Positions 40,055 through 49,125 of a DNA stretch of 64,000 nt are shown one piece after another. The stretch is from NCBI GenBank assembly GCA_016713965.1, contig JADJOC010000002.1, positions 540,001 through 604,000 of the forward strand, written 5' to 3'. Each line of letters opens with the position of its first letter. Positions within the stretch are counted from its first letter, which is position 1. The notes below the pieces were generated by a model. The model did not search any database and was not told where the DNA came from. It worked only from the letters and a program-made list of their open reading frames with translations. Made by a program: the position numbers and the translations under genes. The DNA is from Chitinophagaceae bacterium (GTDB lineage Bacteria > Bacteroidota > Bacteroidia > Chitinophagales > Chitinophagaceae).

Positions 40055-40824
40055 TTAATATTTTTCTGCAATACCTAACCCAAATAAAGCAAAATCATAT
40101 TTTGCAGGATCGTTTTTATCTAAAGTACGTAAGTATTGTGTAAGTTCAATAGCGCTTTGCCAGTCTGCCTGGTTACGTTGCAATAAATTAAACCTTTTTG
40201 CTACCCTGGCCACATGAACATCCACGGGGCAAATTAACTGGGATGGTTTAATGGTTTTCCATATGCCAAAATCAACACCTTTATTGTCACTTCGTACCAT
40301 CCAGCGCAAAAACATATTAAGGCGTTTACACCCTGAATTTTTCTGTGGTGATGCAATATGCTTTTTTGTCCTTTCCGGAATATCCGGCAATGAAAAAAAA
40401 TAGTTATAAAAATTTGACAAGCCATTTTCAACAGTGTCATCATTTCTTTTCATGCCTTTAATAAAAGCGCTTTCCAGGGATGGATTTAAAGAATAATGAT
40501 ATTTTAAAAACCGGATGAAATAAAGCAAATCTGTTGCATTAAAAGTACGATGCTTGAATAGCTGCAGTTTTTCTAGGTCTTTCTTAATATGATTAATGCA
40601 AAAATCATACGGGGCATTATGCATCAGCTGTAATAATTCTTTGCTTTTGTTGATAATGGTAGTGCGGTTGCCCCAGGCAAAGTAGCAGCAAAAAACCCTG
40701 CAATTTCTATATCCTGCTTTTTAGTAAACAAATGGGGGATGCACACAGGGTCACTCCCAATAAAAAAAGGCTGATTATATTGTTCAACCTTTTTATTTAA
40801 AAAATCTTTTAAATGATCAGTCAT
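40055..40824 (-). CDS. TIGR02757 (DUF2400) family protein, frameshifted
   Basis: Conserved protein of unknown function, helical and related in layout to HhH-GPD DNA glycosylases. N-terminal MTDHLKDFLNKKVEQYNQP and DIEIAGFFAATL; one base missing near 40675 (repair gives TLAWGNRTTIINKSKELL). Then MHNAPYDF.., LYFIRFLKYHY, CKRLNMFLRWMVRSDNKGVD and CPVDVHVARVAKRFNLL. About 255 residues. Single-base error likely. Confidence 0.85.
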
Positions 40825-40841
40825 TAATTTGGACCCGATAA

Positions 40842-41495
40842 TTATTTAGGAATAACAGCACCGCTACCACTTATTGTTGTAGTAATTGCAGGTGTATTTT
40901 TATAATATACATTACCACTGCCAGAAATTTTTACTTTCAATTTACCTGTAGCATTCACTTCATTGTTGCCACTTCCTGAAATGGAAATATCTGCATGCTC
41001 TGCTGCTAATCCAAAAGCTTTTATATTGCCACTGCCGGTAATAGAAGAGGTATAATTCTTTGTAGTGCCTTCGCTAAACTTAATATTGCCGCTTCCTGAA
41101 ATATTAGTTTGAAAACTGCTATTGCCTTCAAAATTTCCAGTAGTTGTAATATTTCCTGACCCTGAAAGCGAAAGCCCTTTTAACTCCGGAAGAGTTACGA
41201 AAACTTCTACATTATCGTTTTTTACATTTACATTATTTTTATACCCTAATTGTAAAGTATTATTATCAATTTCAGCTTCAAAGTATGGCAATAGGTTTTC
41301 ATAACCTTTCACTTCTACTTTATAATTTAAGCCTTTTGTTACATATACATTTGTAGAGCCGGAAATATAAATTGTGTTAAAACCGTTCAGGCCTCTTTGC
41401 TCGGTAAGGATAGCCCCGCTTCCGGTAACCCGTTCTTTATTACAACCGATAAATATACCAGCAAAACCTAAAATAATAATGAACATTTTTTTCAT
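40842..41495 (-). CDS. DUF2807 (head GIN) domain lipoprotein
   Basis: 217-residue secreted protein. Signal peptide with lipobox: MKKMFIIILGFAGIFIGCNK, Cys18. The rest is a beta-solenoid with a GSG motif repeated about every 20 residues (ISGSTNVYV, LSGSGNITT, ISGSGNIKF, ITGSGNIKA, ISGSGNNEV, ISGSGNVYY, ISGSGAVIP). Common in Bacteroidota envelopes; function unknown. It lies 23 bases downstream of the cystathionine gamma-synthase-type gene. Confidence 0.9.
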   Translation of the reverse strand: MKKMFIIILGFAGIFIGCNKERVTGSGAILTEQRGLNGFNTIYISGSTNVYVTKGLNYKVEVKGYENLLPYFEAEIDNNTLQLGYKNNVNVKNDNVEVFVTLPELKGLSLSGSGNITTTGNFEGNSSFQTNISGSGNIKFSEGTTKNYTSSITGSGNIKAFGLAAEHADISISGSGNNEVNATGKLKVKISGSGNVYYKNTPAITTTISGSGAVIPK

Positions 41496-41518
41496 AACTT
41501 AAGTATTTAATTTATAAT

Positions 41519-42658
41519 TTAACCAATTGCCTGATTAAGGTCTTCTATTAAATCATCCGCATCTTCTATACCTACACTAAGCCTGATTAATGAATCTTTT
41601 AACCCGTTTTTAATCCTCTCCTCTTTGGGTATTGATGCATGTGTCATCGAAGCTGGGTGGTTAATTAAAGATTCCACGCCACCCAGGCTTTCAGCCAGGG
41701 AAAATAATTTTGTTGAAGATAAAACTCTTTTTGTTTCATCAGTGCTTTCATTTTTCAGTTCAAAGCTTATCATACCGCCAAAGCCCCGCATTTGCCTTTT
41801 GGCAATCGCATACCCTGCATTATCTTCAAAGCCGGGCCAGTACACCTTAGCAACTTTTGGGTGCTTGCGTAACCAATGCGCAACAGCTATGCCATTTTCA
41901 CAATGTTGCTTCATACGTACATGTAATGTTTTAATACCTCTTAATAATAAAAAACAATCCATAGGCCCGGGGACTGCCCCACAGCTTTTTTGTATAAAAT
42001 ATAATTTTTCTCTAAGATCTGCATCATTCATCATCAGGCAGCCATGTATTAAATCACTATGCCCTCCTAAATATTTGGTAGCGCTATGCATTACTAAATC
42101 AGCACCAAGATCCAAAGGATTTTGTAAATAAGGTGATGCAAAGGTATTATCCACACAAAGCAAAATGCCTGCAGATTTTGATACAGCAGCTACTGCTTCA
42201 ATATCTGTAATATTCATTAACGGATTGGTTGGGGTTTCCAACCAAACCATTTTTGTTTTTGTATTAATTTTTGCTTTGATATTTTGAACATTTGTTGTAT
42301 CTACATAATGAAAAATAATGCCGTATCTTTCCCATACTTTGGTAAACAACCGGTAGCTGCCACCATACATGTCATTTGCTGCAATCACTTCATCCCCGGG
42401 GTTTAATAGTTTCATTACACTATCTGTTGCTGCAACACCACTGCCGAAACTTAACGCAAAATTTGCATTTTCAATAACTGCCAGCGCTTCTTCTAATGCT
42501 TTACGGGTAGGATTTTGGCTTCGGGCATATTCATACCCTTTATTTACACCAGGAGCTTCCTGCACATAAGTACTTGTTTGATAAATAGGAATCATTATAG
42601 CGCCTGTGCTTGGATCCGGTTCTGCACCGGCATGAATTATCTTTGTGGCAATTTTCAT
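41519..42658 (-). CDS. cystathionine gamma-synthase/lyase family enzyme
   Basis: PLP-dependent Cys/Met metabolism enzyme, 379 residues. Visible: IPIYQTSTYVQEAPG, YEYARSQNPTRKALEEALA (PLP phosphate-binding YxR), SFGSGVAATDSV, WLETPTNPLMNITDIEA, VDNTFASPYLQNPLDLGADLV and the PLP-lysine block HSATKYLGGHSD. The C-terminal AESLGGVESLINHPASMTHA contains the usual ESL..HPA motif. Sequence cannot separate synthase from gamma-lyase. Intact. Confidence 0.92.
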   Translation of the reverse strand: MKIATKIIHAGAEPDPSTGAIMIPIYQTSTYVQEAPGVNKGYEYARSQNPTRKALEEALAVIENANFALSFGSGVAATDSVMKLLNPGDEVIAANDMYGGSYRLFTKVWERYGIIFHYVDTTNVQNIKAKINTKTKMVWLETPTNPLMNITDIEAVAAVSKSAGILLCVDNTFASPYLQNPLDLGADLVMHSATKYLGGHSDLIHGCLMMNDADLREKLYFIQKSCGAVPGPMDCFLLLRGIKTLHVRMKQHCENGIAVAHWLRKHPKVAKVYWPGFEDNAGYAIAKRQMRGFGGMISFELKNESTDETKRVLSSTKLFSLAESLGGVESLINHPASMTHASIPKEERIKNGLKDSLIRLSVGIEDADDLIEDLNQAIG

Positions 42659-42751
42659 TTATTATTAATTTATAAATGCAAAGATGCATAAAATACCGGG
42701 AAGTGAAACCCAGGTGAGGAAATGTTATGGAATAATTAATAAAAAATCTCC

Positions 42752-42943
42752 TTAAATTTTCCCTTCTACATATTTATTTATTATTTCTTCAGGATTAAAA
42801 AGTGGCGCTTCATCATCCAAAGGTTTTTCCTCTTTCAATGAAGCATGTAATTCGTGTAATAACTTATTGATTTCTTCTATAATAATTGCCTGAAGGAAAT
42901 AATTTAACTGACTATAAAATAATAAACGCCAATAATTATTCAA
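42752..42943 (-). CDS. hypothetical small protein
   Basis: 63 residues from a TTG start; the reading frame is open further upstream to the stop of the nitrilase-family gene (LIIDTDTREIIEKLLNN), so the real protein may be somewhat longer or begin at a non-ATG codon. Charged, helical, ending PEEIINKYVEGKI. No known motif. It directly follows the nitrilase-family gene on the same strand. Confidence 0.4.
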   Translation of the reverse strand: MNNYWRLLFYSQLNYFLQAIIIEEINKLLHELHASLKEEKPLDDEAPLFNPEEIINKYVEGKI

Positions 42944-42991
42944 TAACTTTTCAATAATTTCCCGGGTATCAGTATCAATTATTAAAATACC

Positions 42992-43660
42992 TTAGCTCGT
43001 ATCATTCAATTGTGCAAGCAGCAACCCATTATTATTCCAGATAGAACTTTTGCCGGCACATCCCTCACCATCGCATTGGCCAACACAGTTGGACAACAAT
43101 ACAGTCATCGAATATTTACTGGCAATCTCTGCCAGTCTTTTAATTGCTTTATCAATTCCTTTTACAGATTTTACCGCACTGGCAATATAAATTTTTGCTC
43201 CGTTTTTAAAAGCATTCTCTGCATGTTCAGGCACGGATAATTCATAACAAATAGCCAAGGCAATATTATTTCCTATCAAATCGATAGAACTTTGTCCACT
43301 AACAAAAAAGCTTTCTTCATCTGTGTGCAAATATTTTTTTGAATAAGTTAGTCTTGTTTTTCCCGGCTGAAATAACACCATGGTAATGCAAATGCCTGTA
43401 CCAGTTTGCACAGGTATGCCAACACCGATGGTTACTTGTTTGTTATTACTGATTTGTTGAAAATCATCAAGCCTGGTGTCTTCCGTATTAGTTGCCAATT
43501 CTTTGGCCAGACCTGGTTCATAGCCTGTTAAAGATAATTCAGGGAATATAATTATACCTGCTCCATTAGAAACAGCTAAATCAATCAGTCTTTTATGATT
43601 ATCGATATTTTTTTGAATGTCTCCTTTGACGGGATTGGTTTGTGCTACACAGATCTTCAT
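42992..43660 (-). CDS. carbon-nitrogen hydrolase (nitrilase) family protein
   Basis: 222-residue amidohydrolase of the nitrilase superfamily with the catalytic triad visible: Glu in IIFPELSLTGYEP, Lys in YSKKYLHTDEE and Cys in ALAICYELSVPEH. N-terminus MKICVAQTNPVKGDIQKN is standard. It is shorter than the usual 260-270 residues, ending NGLLLAQLNDTS without the last strands, which may be natural for this branch. Substrate unknown. Downstream of a DUF1801 gene by 14 bases. Confidence 0.88.
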   Translation of the reverse strand: MKICVAQTNPVKGDIQKNIDNHKRLIDLAVSNGAGIIIFPELSLTGYEPGLAKELATNTEDTRLDDFQQISNNKQVTIGVGIPVQTGTGICITMVLFQPGKTRLTYSKKYLHTDEESFFVSGQSSIDLIGNNIALAICYELSVPEHAENAFKNGAKIYIASAVKSVKGIDKAIKRLAEIASKYSMTVLLSNCVGQCDGEGCAGKSSIWNNNGLLLAQLNDTS

Positions 43661-43674
43661 TATCGGTATTTTTT

Positions 43675-44049
43675 CTATTTCTTTTTCTTCGCTTTTTCTA
43701 CATTTTGCTTTAGCCTGAATTGTACAATTTGGGTGATTAAATTCAATGGCATAAGCTGATCCAGGGGGAATTGCACTGATCCCTTTCCTTGTTTGTACAC
43801 AGATAAATCTTTTTTAAACGCCTCGTGACCTGTGGGGGTTGCATAAAAACCAATATGGTTTTTGTACCCTGCAAAGTATACCAGTTTTTTCCCGTTTAGT
43901 GCAAAAGCTGGCATTCCATAACTGATGCATTCTTCTGCTTTTGGCGCTGCTTTTTTAATAGTGGTTCGAATTTGTTGTAAAAGTTTTTGAATATCTCTCG
44001 GAAAGGTGAAAATATATTCGTCAATGGTAGCAGGTTTTTTTGTTATCAT
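43675..44049 (-). CDS. DUF1801 domain protein (YdhG/YjbR-like)
   Basis: 124 residues with the typical N-terminus ATIDEYIFTFPRDIQKLLQQ, then PKAEECISYGMPAFALNGK and YKNHIGFYATPTG. Small cytosolic fold of unknown function, possibly iron-chaperone-like in relatives. The C-terminus is lysine-rich (EKAKKKK). Same strand as the nitrilase-family gene. Confidence 0.85.
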   Translation of the reverse strand: MITKKPATIDEYIFTFPRDIQKLLQQIRTTIKKAAPKAEECISYGMPAFALNGKKLVYFAGYKNHIGFYATPTGHEAFKKDLSVYKQGKGSVQFPLDQLMPLNLITQIVQFRLKQNVEKAKKKK

Positions 44050-44267
44050 TTGCTGTACTATTTTTATTTAAAGCATTGCAAATTATTTGCAGCTGCTGCA
44101 AATGCCGTTGCGTGATAAATCACAAAATGCAGGATTTCCAGTTTAGTTATTTCTCCCAGATGCCAGCTCAAAAATAAAGCAATAGTTACTTTATCCAAAA
44201 ATAAAAAAACGATTAATTTTTAGATAGCTATTATGTATGTTACATTTAAAGAATAAACCGGAAAATT

Positions 44268-44705
44268 ATGAAAACATTGCATTTTGAAATCAATATCAAT
44301 GCCACCAAAGAAAAAGTATGGGATATTTTATGGAACGATGCGACATACACAAAATGGACAAGCGTTTTTTGTGAAGGATCTCATGCCATTAGCGATTGGA
44401 AAGAAGGAAGCAAGATATTATTTTTAGATGGAAAAAAAGATGGCATGTTTAGCACAATAGCTGCACTGGTGCCTAATGAACTGATGTCGATAAAACACCT
44501 GGGAATGGTAAAGAACGGAAAAGAGATGGAGATGGATAAAGAAACGGAAAGCTGGTCCGGTGCAAAAGAAATTTACACTTTAAAAGAGGCGAAAAATAAT
44601 ATCAAACTGTTAGTTGATGTAGATATTACAGAAGACCATGCAAAATTTTTTAACGAAGCTTTTCCAAAAGGATTACAAAAAGTAAAAGAATTATCAGAAG
44701 CATAA
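44268..44705 (+). CDS. SRPBCC (AHSA1/START-like) domain protein
   Basis: 145 residues forming a Bet v1-like ligand-binding fold: MKTLHFEININATKEKVWDI, WTSVFCEGSHAISDW, KILFLDGKKDGMFSTIAAL, with SWSGAKEIYTLKE and a C-terminal helix. Function unknown. Single plus-strand gene preceded by 218 bases without a gene; that gap holds AT-rich sequence with a TACATTTA near the start that could be a weak -7 element. Confidence 0.85.
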   Translation: MKTLHFEININATKEKVWDILWNDATYTKWTSVFCEGSHAISDWKEGSKILFLDGKKDGMFSTIAALVPNELMSIKHLGMVKNGKEMEMDKETESWSGAKEIYTLKEAKNNIKLLVDVDITEDHAKFFNEAFPKGLQKVKELSEA

Positions 44706-44769
44706 GTTCTAAAAAAGATAAAATGGAATAAATATTCATTTATCTATTTGTATGCCTGGTAATACCAAA

Positions 44770-45279
44770 CTACCTGATGAAAAGCAATACTAATGTAAGA
44801 ACGATACCTGCCAGGGTAAAATAAAGACCTTTTTTAAAAATGGTAGTTTTGGGCATAAACATCCAGAAAGAAGAGATAACAAAAAACAATAAAGACACAC
44901 CAAAGAAAATATTCAGATAAAACAAAGGCTGCTTGGTATTAGCCTTGTGCAGCTGCGTTAATTTTTCTATTACTTTAGGCAAAGATTTAACGGTGTACCT
45001 GGCCACACCTGTAGATTTATTGTAAATACCTTGTGCAAATGCTACGGTATCATCCTTTTCGGATTGCACTTTAAGGTCACGAATTTTGATGGCACGACCC
45101 AAATCTTCTGCAGACAGGTTGGGCGACAGTTTCGCTTCTATGATTTTTTCTTTTTTTAAAAAATCGGTATCACGAAAAATAAGTACGATACCGCTGATGG
45201 CATACACCGCCATAATACCCGCCAGGAAAAACCCCAGGTAGCGGTGGTATACTCTCATTGTTTTGTGTGTAGTTGACAT
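44770..45279 (-). CDS. PepSY-associated membrane protein
   Basis: 169 residues: an N-terminal MRVYHRYLGFFLAGIMAVYA segment with the HR..LG start of PepSY-TM proteins, a periplasmic PepSY-like domain (about 45-115, YNKSTGVARYTVKSLPKV) and two further membrane segments at the C-terminus (FYLNIFFGVSLLFFVISSFW and FTLAGIVLTLVLLFI). Such proteins often accompany iron or siderophore systems; no such gene is adjacent here. Confidence 0.82.
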   Translation of the reverse strand: MSTTHKTMRVYHRYLGFFLAGIMAVYAISGIVLIFRDTDFLKKEKIIEAKLSPNLSAEDLGRAIKIRDLKVQSEKDDTVAFAQGIYNKSTGVARYTVKSLPKVIEKLTQLHKANTKQPLFYLNIFFGVSLLFFVISSFWMFMPKTTIFKKGLYFTLAGIVLTLVLLFIR

Positions 45280-45593
45280 TGTAGTTTGTAAAAGCTTTGG
45301 TTTGCAGGGACCAAAAGTAGTGAATTATATAATTAACGATATTTCCGCCTTTGGCGGTAACTATGTTTCTGGTAATAGGCAGTGGAACTTTATGTGGATG
45401 AGGCAGGGTCGCACACTTGTACATAGGTAGTGTTATTGGGCTTTATTGAAGTAGATTTTAATATAAGAAAATGCTCTGTTTCGTATAGCGCAAGATGCAG
45501 CCCGGCTTGGCAGCTGAGCGAACTTGTGCTATTGCATGCACTAAATAGTTTATAATTTACCGCTCATTCATTTAGTTTATATGGCACAATGAA
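45280..45593. other. 314-base gap with a degenerate repeat copy
   Basis: No convincing gene. Positions 45403-45422 (gcagggtcgcacacttgtac) resemble the end of the 67-base repeats at 30538 and 36411 (gcggggtcactcacttgtac), a third, decayed relative. A short hairpin ccgcctttggcgg lies at about 45343-45355. The remainder is AT-rich and featureless to me. Confidence 0.5.
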
Positions 45594-46043
45594 TTATGCA
45601 TCTGGAATCTCCGGTTCCACTAACTTAGCCAGTTTTTCTAACGATTCCTGCCAACCTAAATAACACATTTCTGCAGGTATCATAGAAGGAATATTTTCCT
45701 GCAAAATTTTTATTTCAGTACCTACCGAAACCTTTTTTAACCAAACGGAAGTAGTCATTTCACCTGGCAGGTTAGGATCATCAAATTTATCTGTGTACTT
45801 TAAAAATTCATTGGGGTTAATCTCAATATATTTCCCCCCGAATGAGTGGCCACTGCCCGTGGAAAAATTATGAAATGACATTTTGTAAGTTTCGTTTACC
45901 TGCACATTCATTTCATGTACGTTACAAAGAAAACCATACGGAGGTATCCAGGATGCAAGTGCATTAGCCTCAGTAAATGCACGATAAACTTTTTCAGGAG
46001 ACGCTTTAAGAACCCTGTGTAATGAAACGTTGTTGTTGGTCAT
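45594..46043 (-). CDS. SRPBCC (activator of Hsp90 ATPase-like) protein
   Basis: About 149 residues from MTNNNVSLHRVLKASPEKVY, chosen because the upstream Met at 46061 falls inside the RAYT flanking repeat. AHSA1-type fold: RAFTEANALASWIPPYGFLC, SFHNFSTGSGHSFGGKYIEI, NEFLKYTDKFDDPNLPGEMT and the C-terminal helix GWQESLEKLAKLVEPE. Function unknown. Its promoter region abuts or includes the left hairpin of the RAYT element. Confidence 0.87.
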   Translation of the reverse strand: MTNNNVSLHRVLKASPEKVYRAFTEANALASWIPPYGFLCNVHEMNVQVNETYKMSFHNFSTGSGHSFGGKYIEINPNEFLKYTDKFDDPNLPGEMTTSVWLKKVSVGTEIKILQENIPSMIPAEMCYLGWQESLEKLAKLVEPEIPDA

Positions 46044-46055
46044 AAAAAATTTTAT

Positions 46056-46741
46056 TTCCAAGCAACGTCTCCTGTAAGGGACGTTGCGCTAAACATAAAA
46101 GAAATTTGATACTTTAGCAAATGCCAACTCAACAAACAATACCTTACAACAGCGGAGTCTTTTTTATAACATTTACTTGCTACCGGTGGTTATCATTGAT
46201 AGATATAACAAAAGGATATAACCTGGTATATAAATGGTTTGACATATTAAAATCTAACGGGCATTATATTATCGGCTTTGTCATTATGCCTAATCATGTA
46301 CATGCCTTAATTGCATTTGCAGATACCGGTAAAAAAATAAATACAATTATTGGTAATGGCAAAAGGTTTATGGCTTATGAAATTATAGAAAGATTAAAGG
46401 CGCAAAATGAAAACGCTTTATTACAACAATTGGCAGCGGCAGTAGAAAAAACAAGGCGACTAGCCAACAAGCAACATGAGGTTTGGGAATTATCTTTTAA
46501 TTGGAAAGAGTGCCACAGCAATAAAATAATTACACAAAAATTAAATTATATGCATAATAATCCGTGTACAGGCAAATGGCAATTAGTGCCAACCCCTGTA
46601 GATTATTTGCATAGCTCAGCTGCTTTTTATATAACAGGCGAAAACAAGTATTACCCTGTTACTAATTATCAGGAACTAAGTGATATTGCTTTCATTATAA
46701 AAACTTAACGCAACGTCCTGTACCAGAGACGTTGCTTGGAA
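46056..46741 (+). mobile_element. REP-associated tyrosine transposase unit with inverted hairpin ends
   Basis: A 33-base repeat at 46056-46088 (ttccaagcaacgtctcctgt..) and a near-exact inverted copy at 46709-46741 enclose one Y1 transposase gene. Each repeat is itself a hairpin (GCAACGTC / GACGTTGC). This is the layout of REP/RAYT units or IS200-like elements. The right repeat forms the end of the neighbouring gene at 46705-46956. Confidence 0.85.
46121..46708 (+). CDS. REP-associated Y1-family transposase (TnpA-REP/RAYT)
   Basis: 195-residue HUH single-strand endonuclease. Start block NSGVFFITFTCYRWLSLIDI, the metal-binding HUH as VIMPNHVHALI, and the catalytic tyrosine helix IITQKLNYMHNNPCTGKW. 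Length suits RAYT proteins. Intact although nearby genes are frameshifted. It would nick and process the flanking hairpin repeats at 46056-46088 and 46709-46741. Confidence 0.92.
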   Translation: MPTQQTIPYNSGVFFITFTCYRWLSLIDITKGYNLVYKWFDILKSNGHYIIGFVIMPNHVHALIAFADTGKKINTIIGNGKRFMAYEIIERLKAQNENALLQQLAAAVEKTRRLANKQHEVWELSFNWKECHSNKIITQKLNYMHNNPCTGKWQLVPTPVDYLHSSAAFYITGENKYYPVTNYQELSDIAFIIKT

Positions 46742-46956
46742 GAAAAAAGATAAATTTTATTGTCATCTTCAACAATAATAATAAATTCAGGCATAGACTT
46801 TAAATCCTGCTGAGCATCACTAAACTCATAACAAGTTTTACCAGCGACAGCAGATTCATTGAATAACAAAGAATGTTTTTTAATAGCCTGGATAAGGTTT
46901 TTTTTAAACGCTGTATCCATTTTCTTTTCAGGATAAATATAATATTCGTACCCCAT
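46705..46956 (-). CDS. hypothetical small protein with a C-terminus from the RAYT repeat
   Basis: 83 residues (MGYEYYIYPEKKMDTAFKKN.., CYEFSDAQQDLKSMPEFIII). I do not recognise the family. The last residues SKQRLWYRTLR are encoded by the right hairpin repeat of the RAYT unit, so the original C-terminus was probably replaced on insertion. Its stop codon overlaps that of the convergent transposase. It is the last gene of the NAD/ADP-ribose operon, 9 bases from the PRPP synthase-like gene. Confidence 0.6.
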   Translation of the reverse strand: MGYEYYIYPEKKMDTAFKKNLIQAIKKHSLLFNESAVAGKTCYEFSDAQQDLKSMPEFIIIVEDDNKIYLFSSKQRLWYRTLR

Positions 46957-46965
46957 AAATTTATT

Positions 46966-47823
46966 TTATAGTAAATATTTTAATACAGAAATAACATTCA
47001 CACTTTTTACATCTTTAACAATTTCTTTATATGAATCTGTACAATAAATTTCATCTACATTCTGCAAATCAAATCCTTTGCTGAAAATCCCATGGCTCAC
47101 CACCAAAATTATTTTTTCTGTTCCCAGTTTTTTTAATTCATTTGCCACGCCGATAAATGTGCCGCCACCATCGCATATATCATCTACAATAAAACAAATT
47201 TTTCCGGTAAGGTCTTTTTCAAAAACTTCAAATCCAGTAAGACTTCCGGTTTTTACATCGCGGCTTTTCATACATTCTACTACATGAATGTTGTTTAATG
47301 CTGCTGCCACTTTATAAATTTTCTTTAAAGCACCCGCATCGGGAGATACAATACAAAATTTGGATTCACCGGCTGTTAAATTTTTGGCTTTGTAATCCTG
47401 CAACACATCTTTTACAAAATTGATATTATCAATGGCATACGATTTATCCAGCAAAGCGGTAGCAACTTCTGAATGCGGATCAAATATTTTTATTTTATTA
47501 AACCCTGCATTATTTAAAACAGCCGCTATTACTTTTAAAGAAAAAGGCTCCCCTTCATTCATCACCCTGTCCATACGGGCTGCCAGCAAATAACTGATAT
47601 ACAATTCTATCTTTTCAAAACCCAAATGCTCTAACGTATTTTTTGCAAACAGCACAAGAATTAAATCGGCAGGTGAAGATATCCTTGTTAGTATTCTGCA
47701 CACTGTATTTTCTTGCTGCAAATTTTGCATATCAATTTTTATATGCGGCTGTCCATCAGGAAAAGTTATCAGTTGAAATTTTATGTCAGACTGAGCCGGA
47801 TCAATAAGGTTAAGTGTGTGCAT
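46966..47823 (-). CDS. ribose-phosphate pyrophosphokinase-like protein
   Basis: 285-residue member of the PRPP synthase/phosphoribosyltransferase superfamily. Visible: LITFPDGQPHIKI, AARMDRVMNEGEPFSLKVI, IFDPHSEVATALL, CIVSPDAGALKKI and the PRPP-binding loop CFIVDDICDGGGTFIGVA. Shorter than housekeeping Prs (about 310). It shares the operon with NAMPT, so the probable role is to supply PRPP for NMN formation, as in NAD-salvage clusters. Alternatively a phosphoribosyltransferase. Confidence 0.85.
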   Translation of the reverse strand: MHTLNLIDPAQSDIKFQLITFPDGQPHIKIDMQNLQQENTVCRILTRISSPADLILVLFAKNTLEHLGFEKIELYISYLLAARMDRVMNEGEPFSLKVIAAVLNNAGFNKIKIFDPHSEVATALLDKSYAIDNINFVKDVLQDYKAKNLTAGESKFCIVSPDAGALKKIYKVAAALNNIHVVECMKSRDVKTGSLTGFEVFEKDLTGKICFIVDDICDGGGTFIGVANELKKLGTEKIILVVSHGIFSKGFDLQNVDEIYCTDSYKEIVKDVKSVNVISVLKYLL

Positions 47824-47832
47824 TTTTTTTAT

Positions 47833-48567
47833 TTAAATGTTATTTCTTCCTTTTTCATTTGGATATAAGTTTTTACAAATATCGCTTTGCCAAAATTCTT
47901 TTGTATCAATATTTAAGGCAGATAATTTACCATAAAAACCTGCACCGGTGTCTATATTCCACACATTGCAGCCCTGCATTGGAACATCTACATCATAATT
48001 GAGCGTTGGCGTATGGCCAAGATAAATTTCTTTAAACAATAATAGTCTTTTGGGATAAAGCTTTGAGTCTTTTTTTATTCGTTTATCCATAGTTAAGGCC
48101 ATTTCCCATAAAGTTCTGTCCCACGAAAAATTACTGGCATACACTTCACCTTCAGGCCCATGCATAGAAGTAAATCCTGCGTGAATAAATAAACGATTTT
48201 GGTCATCTACAAAATAATTTTTCATTTGCTGAAAAAAAAGTAAATGTCGTGTTAATACTTCTGCTGGTTTATTGTTATAACCATCCACAGTAGATTGCCC
48301 TCCATGAGCTAACCAGGTTTTGTCGGCCACTTGTGTTTCCAGCCACTGTTGGCACCAGGCATCATGATTGCCTTTGATAAAAATACAATTGAATTCTTTT
48401 TGTAAATCTAACAGGTACTCAATTACTTCAAAAGATTCACTCCATCCATCTACATAATCACCTGCAAAAATCAACATATCGTTTTTTTGCAATTGCAATT
48501 GATGGATAATTTGTTTTATTGCTTTTAATGCTCCATGAATATCTCCTATCACAAATGTTCTTTTCAT
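47833..48567 (-). CDS. metallophosphoesterase (PPP-family phosphatase-like)
   Basis: 244 residues with the full calcineurin-like metal motifs: FVIGDIHGALKAI, IFAGDYVDGWSESFEVIEYL, FIKGNHDAWCQQW, LFIHAGF and YLGHTPTLN. Bis(5'-nucleosyl)-tetraphosphatase and serine/threonine phosphatase relatives share these motifs. In this operon it may act on an ADP-ribose- or RNA-phosphate intermediate (inference). Overlaps the start side of kptA by 4 bases, so translationally coupled. Confidence 0.9.
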   Translation of the reverse strand: MKRTFVIGDIHGALKAIKQIIHQLQLQKNDMLIFAGDYVDGWSESFEVIEYLLDLQKEFNCIFIKGNHDAWCQQWLETQVADKTWLAHGGQSTVDGYNNKPAEVLTRHLLFFQQMKNYFVDDQNRLFIHAGFTSMHGPEGEVYASNFSWDRTLWEMALTMDKRIKKDSKLYPKRLLLFKEIYLGHTPTLNYDVDVPMQGCNVWNIDTGAGFYGKLSALNIDTKEFWQSDICKNLYPNEKGRNNI

Positions 48568-49107
48568 TTTGAAATATATTTCTTATCCACAAAATCTGTT
48601 AACCAAACTCCGTTTTCCGACAGGTAAAATAAAATTCCATCCTGGTGCATCTCTTCTGCACGGATGTTGAGCACCACAGCTTTGCCATGCCGGGAACCTA
48701 CATTAATAGCAGTGTCTTTATCCTGGCTAAGATGCACATGATGCCGTTTCATTTTTTGAATACCTTCTTTTAAAATAGAAGCCACATTTCTTTCAGCCGT
48801 TCCATGATAAAGAACTGGTGGCGGTACAGTTGAAGATAACTCTAAATCCACCTGGATGGAGTGCCCCTGGTTAGCCCTTATCATAGTTTTATCAGTATTA
48901 AAAATATACCGTTGTTTATTATTGGTTTCAACTATTTCTTCCAATTCTTGCATTGATATTTTTTTTCCCATATCCATTCATCTGGTTAAGTAATTCAGTT
49001 ACGCTTACCCAACCATTTTCATCCAGAATCAATCCTATTTCCTCTGGTTTATGCCTAAGCACCAGGCTTAGGAATACACCTAATTTTCTTTTATGTTGTT
49101 CGTTCAT
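48564..49107 (-). CDS. kptA: RNA 2'-phosphotransferase (Tpt1/KptA), frameshifted
   Basis: Removes a 2'-phosphate from RNA using NAD, giving ADP-ribose 1'',2''-cyclic phosphate. The N-terminal part, start 49107, reads MNEQHKRKLGVFLSLVLRHK then PEEIGLILDENGWVSVTELL; an extra base in the A8 run near 48965 shifts the frame, after which ISMQELEEIVETNNKQRYIF and QGHSIQVDLEL follow. Then come VLYHGTAERNVASILKEG, HHVHLSQD and VLNIRAEEM, the canonical R-H-x-R-type catalytic set of Tpt1. About 180 residues. The macrodomain gene next door could process its product. Confidence 0.9.
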
Positions 49108-49125
49108 TTTTTAATTTTTATTAAT

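Noticed and set aside
40842..41495. Periodic DNA similarity inside the DUF2807 gene as a tandem repeat element.
   Set aside because: The periodicity comes from the GSGN turns of a beta-solenoid protein and varies in length and codon use.
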